Assembly (NCBI RefSeq): GCF_030816725.1
Contig: NZ_JAUSYG010000001.1
Location: forward strand, 2,852,001 to 2,916,000
DNA length: 64,000 nt
Source of the DNA: Pseudarthrobacter defluvii
GTDB lineage: Bacteria > Actinomycetota > Actinomycetes > Actinomycetales > Micrococcaceae
Direction: 5' to 3'
Positions 14,201 to 21,297 of the stretch are shown piece after piece (positions within the stretch are counted from its first letter, which is position 1; each line of letters opens with the position of its first letter). The notes under the pieces are model-generated. The model was not told the origin of the DNA. It saw only the letters and a program-made list of their open reading frames with translations, and did no database searches. Both the position numbers and the translations under genes were made by a program.

Positions 14201-15651
14201 AGCAGGGAGGAGCCGCCGGCCGAACCGGCGGCAAGGTGGTCCCCCGACAGGGGGCTGTGGCCCGAACCAACGTGCGGCAGCCACTGCAGCCAGTTCCAGC
14301 GCTCCCGCGACTGGGCGGAAGTAATGGCGGTGAGCACCACCTCGGCCGGGGAATGCAGGCCGACGAGCTGCAGCACCATGCCGCGGGCAACGTCGTCCAC
14401 CAGGCCGCGGGCGCCGGCGATGCCCAGGGCGCCGGAAGTGCGCAGCTGGGAGACCACCGGGACGCCTTCGATCTCGCTGAACTGCTTGATGCAGTCTTGG
14501 ATTTCGCGGGCGTACTGGACCTCAGTGTCGTTGTTGGAGGGTTCTTCCAGCGGAATGCGGGACGGTCCGGTCCCCAGCCCGAAGCGCAGGCCCAGGAAGG
14601 ACAGGTGCTCCGGCCGGTGCGTCCACAGCAGCGGCCCGAGCTTGTAGATGGCATCCACGGTGTCGCTGACGGACGGCGCTTCCTGGAGCCGGACCGCCCG
14701 TTCCACCTGCTGCAGCTCGGTCAGGTCCTGCCGGAAGGCGGCCATGGAGGCACGGAACTGCTTGAGCTGTTCCTTCTGCTGTTTCCGGGTCCGCATTTTC
14801 GTGTCCACGTAGTGGCCCACGATGAACAGGGGCATCATCAGCATGAACACCATGGACAGCACGTTCTGCGTGACCGCGAAGATGACGGCGCCCATCATCA
14901 GGGGCGCCACCAGCATGATGTAAGGGAACGGCTGGTCCTCGGGCCGCTTGGGCCCGGCGGGAAGGACGCGCTTGGGCACGTCGAAGCGGGGCACCACGCG
15001 CGGGGAGCGGTTGAAGTCCACAAGGGGCGACGTCGGCGCTGCCGCATGATTGTGCCCCAGCGGCACCACGGTGACGGTGGTGTCCCCCAGGGTTACCGTG
15101 TCGGAGGAGTTGAGGGTGGCGCGGGTGACGGGCAGCCCGTCCATCAGGAGGCCGTTGGCGGAATTGGTGTCAACGATTTCGATGCCCTCGCCCACCGTGA
15201 TCCGGGCGTGCCGCTTGGAGGTGAGCGGGTCCGTCAGCCGGATGTCCACGTCCCGGTCCCGGCCGATGTAGCTGGTGCCGGTGGGCAGCGAAAATTCGCG
15301 GCCGACGTCGGGCCCGGAAAGCACGCGCAGCGTAGCCGCGGCAGGTCCGCGGCTCGCCCCGGGTTCGTGGAACTGTTCGCTCACCTGGGCCAGCGACACC
15401 ACGGAGCCGGGCCGCAGGCCGGATTCGAGGAGGTTGTCCTCCCGGGCCAGGATGTTTCCGCTGATGCCGGCGCCCACGAAGGCTTCGTCGATGCGCAGGG
15501 ACAGGTTCTCCGGCGCAGGCGTGCCCTTGCGGTCGGGATCGGCCGCCCACAGCACGGTGGCAATGTCCGCCACGGTGGCCAGGCCGTCCACCGTGACGGC
15601 CAGGTCCTTGGCTCCGGCGGGTTCGCGGCGGAGTGTCAGCCGGATCCTCAT
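11206..15651 (-). CDS. EssC/EccC-type FtsK/SpoIIIE ATPase with N-terminal FHA domain
   Basis: A 1481-residue membrane ATPase of the type VII secretion motor family, close in size and order to EssC of Firmicutes. Residues 1-92 look like a ubiquitin/YukD or FHA-like fold. Residues 105-198 are an FHA domain (YIGRDRDVDI, SKRHARI, NSANGLLMDG). Two membrane helices span about 243-280. Three ATPase domains follow. D1 is intact, with Walker A GGTTGAGKS (697-705) and Walker B IIIVDEF (800-806). D2 has GTGGSGKS (1024-1031) but VLVDG instead of DE. D3 has GPPGAGRT, with arginine replacing the Walker lysine. Degenerate D2/D3 are typical of this family. The ATG overlaps the upstream gene by four bases. 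No WXG100 substrate gene is visible in the window. Confidence 0.92.
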   Translation of the reverse strand: MRIRLTLRREPAGAKDLAVTVDGLATVADIATVLWAADPDRKGTPAPENLSLRIDEAFVGAGISGNILAREDNLLESGLRPGSVVSLAQVSEQFHEPGASRGPAAATLRVLSGPDVGREFSLPTGTSYIGRDRDVDIRLTDPLTSKRHARITVGEGIEIVDTNSANGLLMDGLPVTRATLNSSDTVTLGDTTVTVVPLGHNHAAAPTSPLVDFNRSPRVVPRFDVPKRVLPAGPKRPEDQPFPYIMLVAPLMMGAVIFAVTQNVLSMVFMLMMPLFIVGHYVDTKMRTRKQQKEQLKQFRASMAAFRQDLTELQQVERAVRLQEAPSVSDTVDAIYKLGPLLWTHRPEHLSFLGLRFGLGTGPSRIPLEEPSNNDTEVQYAREIQDCIKQFSEIEGVPVVSQLRTSGALGIAGARGLVDDVARGMVLQLVGLHSPAEVVLTAITSAQSRERWNWLQWLPHVGSGHSPLSGDHLAAGSAGGSSLLARLEDLVDAREAAAKRSAPDLRPGIDPVKHELEEPVLPSVLVIVEDDAPVDRGRLTRLAERGPDSGVHVLWVATDIQALPAACRDFMVVDGDHGTTTGQVRLGRHTYPVSCESVDAELAAQLARMLAPVVDVGKPVNDDSDLPRAVSYATLIGKDFLDNPQAVAERWTENNSVHATAVANRKDNGTLRALVGSKGIEPLYLDLKNEGPHALVGGTTGAGKSEFLQSWVMGMAAAYSPDRVSFLFVDYKGGAAFADCINLPHTVGLVTDLSPHLVRRALTSLRAELHYREQLLNRKKAKDLLALQREADPEAPPYLIIIVDEFAALANDVPEFVDGVVDVAARGRSLGLHLILATQRPAGVIKDNLRANTNLRVALRMADEDDATDILGVPDAAYFDPAIPGRGAAKTGPGRIQGFQTGYAGGWTTDKPQRPQIDIVEMAFGSGPSWEAPAPDKPVAQEPAGPNDIARMTSTIVHAAGELAIRPPRKPWLDELAKTYDFSKLPNPRTDEQLLLGVADDPVHQDQPTVFYEPDRDGNMAIYGTGGSGKSAALRGIAIAAAVTPRGGPVHVYGIDCGSSGLRMLEELPHVGEIINGDDVERVGRLLRLLRDIAELRSAQFAEVRASTIVEYRKLANRPDEKRIFVLVDGMSAFREAYEHSKLSGLWDIFLQLATDGRTLGIHLVVTGDRPNAVPASLLASIQRRLVLRLSNEDDYISMDVPRDVLTANSPPGRGLLDGLEVQLAVLGGNSNLALQAREVHKLSEAMLRQGLDTAPGIGRLPEQVDLDVLPAGTADLPVIGVDDESLQPAEIMARGPLLLAGPPGAGRTVALVTLAYALRRSNPATELIYLGSRRSAVASLPIWNRSVVGPDDLAEVVEDLVEHSTGNPGTVAFFIEGLTEFTDTIAESSLAQLVTASLKAEQWVVGESESSTWSSAWQLAQPFKSGRRGLLLNPGDIEGDSLLNTSLGRVSPEFIPGRGYVVGRGKARKIQVALPPENRD

Positions 15652-16352
15652 CCTTCGTCCACGCCCCTCATCTTTTCGAGCAGGTACAGGTCATCGGAGG
15701 TCACCAGGTGGGTGGTGACGGCGTGCTCCACGAGGCGGGCCCGGCGGTTGGTGGCCAGCTTGCCGCCGCCGCCGCGCAGCCCCGCGACACCCACCCGGTC
15801 CAGCTTGTCGCAGACGTTGTCGAGTTTGCGGTTAAAGCGGGTCAACGCCCAGCCCAGGGTCCTGGCGGCGGCCGCCGAGGACGGGATGGTGCTGAAGCCG
15901 GTGCCTTCGCGCCGGAGCACCGGTTCGGCGAGCGCCACGATCAGCGCCTTCTGCGCGTCGGTGAAGACCACGGGGCCGATGGTGGTGTCCCCGCTGCTGG
16001 CCCCTTCCCTGGCTTCCTGCCGGAAGGACGGCGTCTTCAGGTGCACGGCGAACTCATACGTCGTGGGTCCGGCCGTGAAGATCACGTTGGTATGGCTGAA
16101 CACCAGCGGAATCCGGGCGCCGGGCGACAGCCAGGCCTGCATGCCGCCGGATGCGTCGGCCACGGTGGCGGAGAGCATGGTCCCCACGTTGCTGAGCCAC
16201 CAGATCCCGTCGTAGCGGGCCACCTGCAGGAACTGCCGGTGCAGGTACGGGTTGTCGTCCACCTCGAGATCGCCCTCGCGCCCGATATTGAAGACGTCCT
16301 CATCCGATGGCTCATACCATTCGCCACAGAAATCTATTGCTAGATCCCCCAT
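15648..16352 (-). CDS. FHA-like protein with C-terminal helical (possibly winged-helix) domain
   Basis: A 234-residue protein without a firm name. The N-terminal half (about 18-105) resembles an FHA fold: FNIGREGDLEVDDNPYLHRQF aligns with the GR...SRxH core, but the phosphothreonine-contacting serine appears to be replaced. Residues 128-232 are helical with many basic residues (FTDAQKALIVALAEPVL, LTRFNRKLDNVCDKLDRVGV, KLATNRRARLVEHAV) and may be a winged helix. The ATG at 16352 is preferred over a longer frame because GAGGAGG precedes it. The stop overlaps the ATPase start (ATGA), so the two are co-translated. It may be an adaptor for the ATPase or a regulator; the sequence alone does not decide. 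Confidence 0.72.
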   Translation of the reverse strand: MGDLAIDFCGEWYEPSDEDVFNIGREGDLEVDDNPYLHRQFLQVARYDGIWWLSNVGTMLSATVADASGGMQAWLSPGARIPLVFSHTNVIFTAGPTTYEFAVHLKTPSFRQEAREGASSGDTTIGPVVFTDAQKALIVALAEPVLRREGTGFSTIPSSAAAARTLGWALTRFNRKLDNVCDKLDRVGVAGLRGGGGKLATNRRARLVEHAVTTHLVTSDDLYLLEKMRGVDEG

Positions 16353-16473
16353 GATCCGTGCCTCCTCAGGGCAGAAGTGTTCCGGTGACCGGAGTGCTGT
16401 TCGCGTGCTGTTGCCGGGTGGCGACCCCCGGATGTCGATGGCCGCCGCGGGCCTGCCACTGCCCGCAGGCCTG

Positions 16474-18258
16474 TCACTGGCCGGTGCAGGCGATGGAGTT
16501 CGCCTCCATGGGTGAGAACGCACCGTCCGAGCGGACGATCATCACCTGGATGCAGGTCTGCCCGGTGGGGTTGGGCCGGACCTTGACGGGCGGCTTGTCC
16601 ACGGCATGGAACTCGGCGCTGTTCCCGCCCAAGGTGTACACCTTCCACTTGTAGGTGTCCCCTTCCTTGGGCTGCGGATTGGTCCACGTGAAGCTGGCTT
16701 CCCCATCGCCGCCGATGGAACCCTTGAGGCCCTCCACGTCCGGCACCGTGCCGTTGTCCAGGGCATCCGCAGGGGGTTTGCTCACCTGTTGCGTTGCCTC
16801 CGTCTTGGGCGGGCCCGGCGCGGCGTTGGCCACCACAATTCCCACCACCGCCGCCAGCGACAGGACGGTGCCGCCGGAGATCGCCAGCCACAGGTTGCGC
16901 TTTGAGTGGTCCGTTTCCGGTGCCGCCTGCGGCTCCTCCACTTGCACGGCCCGCTGCACTGTTGCGTCGGCGGTGTAGGCGGAGTCCTGCTCCGGCCCAC
17001 GGCCGCCCGGAACCGGCGCACCGTAGTTGACCACCCCCGTGCTGCCGCGCAGGACGGTGGACTGGGCCCACTCCCCCTGCCCGCCGCCGTCGGCCGCTCC
17101 CCCTGCGCCTGCTGCTCCAACGGGACCAGCCGGAATGTGCGGCACTGCCGGGGCAGCCCGCCATTGGGTGGGTGCAGCAGGGGTGAAGGACGACGGCGGG
17201 AGCGCGCCGCCCCTGCGTCCCGTCGCGTCGGTCGCGGTGCCGGGAAGATGGGCGCCGGGCGTGTTGGGGCGGGTGCGTGCCGGGAAGGTGGGGGCGCTGC
17301 CGGTGCGTTCCGGATCGATGGCTGCGATGCTGCGGACGCGGGTCTCCTCGGTGCCGTCGTCCGGGTGGCTCTCGTCCTGCTGTGGCTCCTCCAGGACCTC
17401 GAAGGGCGTGACGGAGAGGTTCAGCTCGGCCTGGATACGCTGCAGGGCCAGGGCGAAGGCGTGGGCGGACGAGTACCGGGACTGCGGCGACTTTGCCATG
17501 GCCGTGGCCAGCGCCAGTTCCAGGGATTCCGGCACATCTGCACGGCCCAGCCGGGGCAGGGCCGTGTTGCTGATCCGGTTGATGAGTTCGCGCTGCGAGT
17601 TGTCCGCCCCGGGCATGACGAAGGGCGAGCGGCCGGCCAGCAGGGTGTAGAGCGTGGCGCCCAGGGCCCAGACGTCCACCATGACGCCGTCCACCGGGCC
17701 GTCCCGGAACTGCTCCGGCGGGGACCACGGGATGGACATGCCGGAGTCGTCGTCCGCGTCCCCGGCCAGGGTGCCGGAGATGCCGAAGTCGGTGAGGGCA
17801 GGCCGGTTGTAGTCCGTGACCAGGATGTTGGCGGGCTTGATGTCGCGGTGGGCGATGCCGGCGCGGTGGGCGGTCTCGACGGCGGAGGCCACCTGGATAC
17901 CGACCGCCAGCACCTCATCCACGCTGAAGCGCTGCCGCCGGTACCGGACGTCCAGGCTGGGCCGGGAGCAGTACTCCATGGCCAGGTAGGAGTGCCCGTC
18001 ATCCGTCACTTCGGCTTCAAAGATGGTGACGATGTACGGGTGCGAGGACAGCTGGGCCATCAGGTTGGCTTCTGATTCGAAGCGCCGGCGGGCGCCCTCT
18101 GTCTTCAGGTCGGAAAGCAGCACCTTGACCGCCACCTTCCGGCGCGGCCTGTCCTGTTCGTAGAGGTAGACATCGGAAAAGCCGCCGGACCCCAGCAGGC
18201 TGATATACGTGAACCCCGGAATGCGGGGCGGCGGCGCGACGGGACGCTTGGAACTCAC
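16474..18258 (-). CDS. Transmembrane Ser/Thr protein kinase
   Basis: A 594-residue Hanks-type kinase. The catalytic domain (about 14-280) is complete: glycine loop LGSGGFSDV, K45 in VAVKV, HRDIKPANILV (D139, K141, N144), DFG at 157-159 and SPPEQF. A disordered Pro/Gly/Ala linker (290-450) holds three T-x-x-R sites at T306, T401 and T433. One membrane helix (about 455-478) is followed by a 115-residue outer domain with a cysteine pair, C569 and C591, and a Fn3-like sequence (ASFTWTNPQPKEGDTYKWKVY). The start is GTG at 18258, overlapping the FHA gene stop and preceded by GAGGAG. It should act with the PP2C phosphatase encoded just upstream. The bifidobacterial kinase Pkb2 is the nearest described parallel. 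Confidence 0.92.
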   Translation of the reverse strand: MSSKRPVAPPPRIPGFTYISLLGSGGFSDVYLYEQDRPRRKVAVKVLLSDLKTEGARRRFESEANLMAQLSSHPYIVTIFEAEVTDDGHSYLAMEYCSRPSLDVRYRRQRFSVDEVLAVGIQVASAVETAHRAGIAHRDIKPANILVTDYNRPALTDFGISGTLAGDADDDSGMSIPWSPPEQFRDGPVDGVMVDVWALGATLYTLLAGRSPFVMPGADNSQRELINRISNTALPRLGRADVPESLELALATAMAKSPQSRYSSAHAFALALQRIQAELNLSVTPFEVLEEPQQDESHPDDGTEETRVRSIAAIDPERTGSAPTFPARTRPNTPGAHLPGTATDATGRRGGALPPSSFTPAAPTQWRAAPAVPHIPAGPVGAAGAGGAADGGGQGEWAQSTVLRGSTGVVNYGAPVPGGRGPEQDSAYTADATVQRAVQVEEPQAAPETDHSKRNLWLAISGGTVLSLAAVVGIVVANAAPGPPKTEATQQVSKPPADALDNGTVPDVEGLKGSIGGDGEASFTWTNPQPKEGDTYKWKVYTLGGNSAEFHAVDKPPVKVRPNPTGQTCIQVMIVRSDGAFSPMEANSIACTGQ

Positions 18259-20303
18259 GGGATCTCCTCAAAGCGCAGCGAGATGTTGTCGCCCAGTTCC
18301 GCGATGTCGCCGTCGAGCAGGATGGCCATCTCGTTTTGGGCCAGGCGGCGCGGCGGCTGGCCTTCGCGGACCAGGACGGTGCCGTTGGTGGCTTTGAGGT
18401 CGCAGAGCATCACGTGCCAGCCCTCGAGCCGAACCTCAACATGGGACCTGGAGATGTCCCCGCCCGGGCTGGCCACCTGTACCAGCCGTGGCATCACCCC
18501 GCCTTGCACGCGGGACACGGAGGGTTGGCGGCCGATGACCATTGACTGGTCCAGGTCCAGGAGTTCACCGGTGGACAGCCGCATGCGGCCCAGCCGGGGA
18601 CGCGCAACCTGCGCCGCATCCGGCAGCAGGGCACCCCCGCAGGCGCTGCACTGGGCACGGGTTGGCGGGTTGGCGTGGCCCTGCCCGCAGACCCGGGCCA
18701 GTACCAGCGGTCCATCGCCGCCGTTCTGCTGCGCGGTCACCGGGGCTGCCGGGCCGGAACCCGCTCCCGGGAGGCTGCTCTTCATGACCGTCTGGCCGTC
18801 GTGGTCGGGATCGAAGCCGGTGCCGGGGTGGGCGGGGTTAGTGCCCTGAGCGGGGCTGGCTGCACCGGCGGCGGATGCAAAAGGCTCCTGGCCTGCCGGA
18901 GCTGGCGGCGTGCCCAGGGTCGGCTCCGGCGGAGGGGCGGGGGCCGCCGGTTGCGACGCTGTTCCCCCCGTCGCTGTTCCACCGGTGCGCCAGGGCACGG
19001 AGTCGATGAGCCCGGTGGGGGCTGGACGGGGCGGAGTTGAAGCCGCTGCGGCGTCATCGGTGCCAGTTGCGGCGGAGTCGTCACTGCCAGCTCCGGTGCC
19101 GGGATCCGTTGCTGCCCCGGAACCGGCTGCCGGATCGTGCGCTCCGGCATCCTTAGCGGCGTCCTCAGGGGCATCCAGGGCGGGCAATGGTCCGGGCGCG
19201 GGCAGGGCCGGGGGTTGCTGCTGGACCACGTGGCCGGAGTCGGCATCGGGTTCCTCGCGCACCGCTGCGTCCTCGATGTTGCGCATGACGGTGCGGTCCC
19301 AAAGGTGGTCGTAGGAGCTGGTCAGTTCCACCGCCGGAGCGGCTTCGCCTGCATCAGTTTCCGGCCCGGAAGGCTCAGCGCCGGCCGGTTCCAGCCCGCC
19401 AGGCTCCACCATCAGCTCTTCATCGGCCCCAATGATGGTGCCGGGGGCGATGGTGGCGTCCGGGTCAAGGCCGTCCGCGTCGAACGCGGGGTTCAAATCA
19501 CCGCTCTCCGAACGTTCCCCGTCCAGATCCTCGTCCATGTCATCGCTCAGGTCATCGTTGACGTCCTCGTCCGGGTCCCCGTCGATGACGCCCACTACCG
19601 TCTCGGCGACAGAATCCAGATCGCCGGTACCGTTCACTTTACCGGCAGCGTTCACGGCGAATGGACCGTCGGGAGCCGTGGGGGTATGCCCTGATTCCGC
19701 CTCATGCGCGGCGGCGACAAAGACGGGAGCGGAGACACTGACGGCAGCGGGAGCGTCGACGGGAGCGGGAGCGTCGACGACAGCGGGGCCATTGATGACA
19801 GCCGGGGCGTCGACCGCGGCAGGGCCGGAGCGTGCACCGAAGGTCAGGGACGACAGCAGCACCACGCCCTCCCCCAGCGGCAGTTCAGGCGCCGCAGCGC
19901 CCCCTGTGCCACCGGCGGCATCGGTGCTGCCGATACTGCCGTCTTCGATACCCAGCCTGCACGTGCCGGGCACGGCGAACTTGCGTTCGTTCCAGGTGGT
20001 CACGTCCCTGCCGTCAAGGTCCACGGCGCCACCGGGCTGCTCGACACGAAGGTCGATGTCACCGCGCAGGAAGACCCGCAGCGACCCGTTGAAGTCGAGG
20101 ATGCCGAAGGACGGTATACGGGTCAGGGATCCGCCGGAGCTGCTGGTCACGGCCGCGAGGACCTCGTGCGGCTCCGGCCGGCCGGCCAGGAGTTCCCACA
20201 GGGCGCCGGCGAGTTCAGCGGGCGCCTCCGGGCCCAGCAGAACTGCGGTCTGGGACCGGACGATGCCCAGCCAGCGGCCCGGAATGTAGCTAGCGCCTGT
20301 CAT
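18255..20303 (-). CDS. Large FHA-domain protein with zinc ribbon and acidic linker
   Basis: A 682-residue cytoplasmic protein. Residues 1-150 form a conserved-looking beta-rich domain (SYIPGRWLGIVRSQTAVLL, FGILDFNGSLRVFLRGDIDL). Residues 155-530 are a long Ala/Pro/Asp linker with short repeats of the type VDAPA and a strongly acidic patch near 240-265. T338 (DRTVMR) and T505 (GQTVMK) sit in T-x-x-[RK] sites. A zinc ribbon follows (C539, H543, C552, C555), then a C-terminal FHA domain (about 587-680) with IGRQP, ISRSHVEV and ATNGTVL. The ATG at 20303 overlaps the phosphatase gene by 14 bases and has GGAGGGAG upstream. It is a probable phosphorylation-dependent scaffold for the kinase encoded next. 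Confidence 0.85.
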   Translation of the reverse strand: MTGASYIPGRWLGIVRSQTAVLLGPEAPAELAGALWELLAGRPEPHEVLAAVTSSSGGSLTRIPSFGILDFNGSLRVFLRGDIDLRVEQPGGAVDLDGRDVTTWNERKFAVPGTCRLGIEDGSIGSTDAAGGTGGAAAPELPLGEGVVLLSSLTFGARSGPAAVDAPAVINGPAVVDAPAPVDAPAAVSVSAPVFVAAAHEAESGHTPTAPDGPFAVNAAGKVNGTGDLDSVAETVVGVIDGDPDEDVNDDLSDDMDEDLDGERSESGDLNPAFDADGLDPDATIAPGTIIGADEELMVEPGGLEPAGAEPSGPETDAGEAAPAVELTSSYDHLWDRTVMRNIEDAAVREEPDADSGHVVQQQPPALPAPGPLPALDAPEDAAKDAGAHDPAAGSGAATDPGTGAGSDDSAATGTDDAAAASTPPRPAPTGLIDSVPWRTGGTATGGTASQPAAPAPPPEPTLGTPPAPAGQEPFASAAGAASPAQGTNPAHPGTGFDPDHDGQTVMKSSLPGAGSGPAAPVTAQQNGGDGPLVLARVCGQGHANPPTRAQCSACGGALLPDAAQVARPRLGRMRLSTGELLDLDQSMVIGRQPSVSRVQGGVMPRLVQVASPGGDISRSHVEVRLEGWHVMLCDLKATNGTVLVREGQPPRRLAQNEMAILLDGDIAELGDNISLRFEEIP

Positions 20304-21297
20304 CGCCCGGCTCTCCCTCCAGCCCGCTGCCGTCCACGCGCCCAGTGTCCTCCGCCGGCCCAGCGCCTTCAATGAGCCCAGCACCCTCTGCCAGACCAGC
20401 GCCGTCAACCAGCGGTTCGGGCAGGGGCTCTGTCACGGCTTCTGAGGCCGGCGGGCGCGGCAGCGTCACCTCGTCCCCCTCAGCGGGGGTGTGGCGGGGC
20501 GCTGTGGTGCCGGCGCCGTCGTCGTTCGCCACGTTCCGTGCGTCCACCACGATGGCGGTGACGTTGTCGCGGCCGCCGCTGCGCAGGGCCGCCTGGATCA
20601 GGGCATCCACGGCATCCTGGGGATCAGCGACGGTGCTGAGGATGCGGAGGATGTCATCGTCCGCCAGTTCCCCGGTGAGGCCGTCGGAACAGACCAGCAC
20701 CCGGTCGCCTTCCTCGACGGGGATGAGCCAGTAGTCCGCCTCCGTCTCATCCCCCGTGCCCAGGGCCCGGGTGACCACGTGCCGGCGCGGGTGGACGGTG
20801 GCTTCCTGCGCGGTGATTTCGCCCGCGTCCACGAGTTCCTGGACTTCGGAGTGGTCCACGCTGATCTGTTCGAAGTGGCCCTGGCTGAGCCGGTAAGTGC
20901 GGGAGTCGCCGATGTTCATGACCAGCCAGTAGGGCATGCCCATCTGTTCCACAATGACTGCGCCGGTCAGCGTAGTGCCGGCGCGGGCTCCGGTGGCTTC
21001 ACGGATGGAGGCGTCGGCGCGGACCAGGTACTGCTGGAGGACGGACGCCGTGATGTTCCGCTCCCCCGTGGTGACCTGGGGCATCCCGGCCAGGGCACGC
21101 ACGCACAGGCCGCTGGCAATTTCGCCGGCTTCATGGCCGCCCATGCCGTCGGCCACGGCGAAGACCGGATCGGCGGCGATGTACGAATCCTCGTTCAGCT
21201 CCCGGCGGAGGCCCCTGTCCGTCCCGTAGCCGCAGGAGAGGCTAAGGCCCGGCCCCGGCTGGATGGTGGAGGAAACACTGGCGGGGTGCTGGTTCAT
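20290..21297 (-). CDS. PP2C-family Ser/Thr protein phosphatase
   Basis: A 335-residue metal-dependent phosphatase, the expected counterpart of the neighbouring kinase. PP2C motifs appear in order: RRELNEDSY (31-39), VADGMGGHEAG (48-58), NIGDSRTYRL (128-137), VCSDGLTGEL (202-211) and GGRDNVTAIVV (241-251), supplying the metal-binding aspartates. The final 80 residues are a disordered acidic tail with repeated GAGLxEGAG units and no membrane helix, so it is cytoplasmic, unlike mycobacterial PstP. The ATG overlaps the RDD/FHA gene stop (ATGA). It would reset phosphorylation of the FHA-linked proteins. Confidence 0.93.
   Translation of the reverse strand: MNQHPASVSSTIQPGPGLSLSCGYGTDRGLRRELNEDSYIAADPVFAVADGMGGHEAGEIASGLCVRALAGMPQVTTGERNITASVLQQYLVRADASIREATGARAGTTLTGAVIVEQMGMPYWLVMNIGDSRTYRLSQGHFEQISVDHSEVQELVDAGEITAQEATVHPRRHVVTRALGTGDETEADYWLIPVEEGDRVLVCSDGLTGELADDDILRILSTVADPQDAVDALIQAALRSGGRDNVTAIVVDARNVANDDGAGTTAPRHTPAEGDEVTLPRPPASEAVTEPLPEPLVDGAGLAEGAGLIEGAGPAEDTGRVDGSGLEGEPGDDRR

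Noticed and set aside
11560..16215. A very long open frame on the plus strand opposite the EssC-like ATPase gene
   Set aside because: It is rich in Gly, His, Val and Arg in a pattern typical of antisense frames in GC-rich genes, lacks any domain, and the opposite strand encodes a complete known family.
19690..19820. Short GACGGGAGCG-type direct repeats as a mobile or regulatory element
   Set aside because: They are in frame within the Ala/Pro/Asp linker of the large FHA protein and encode VDAPA-like units, which is ordinary low-complexity coding sequence.
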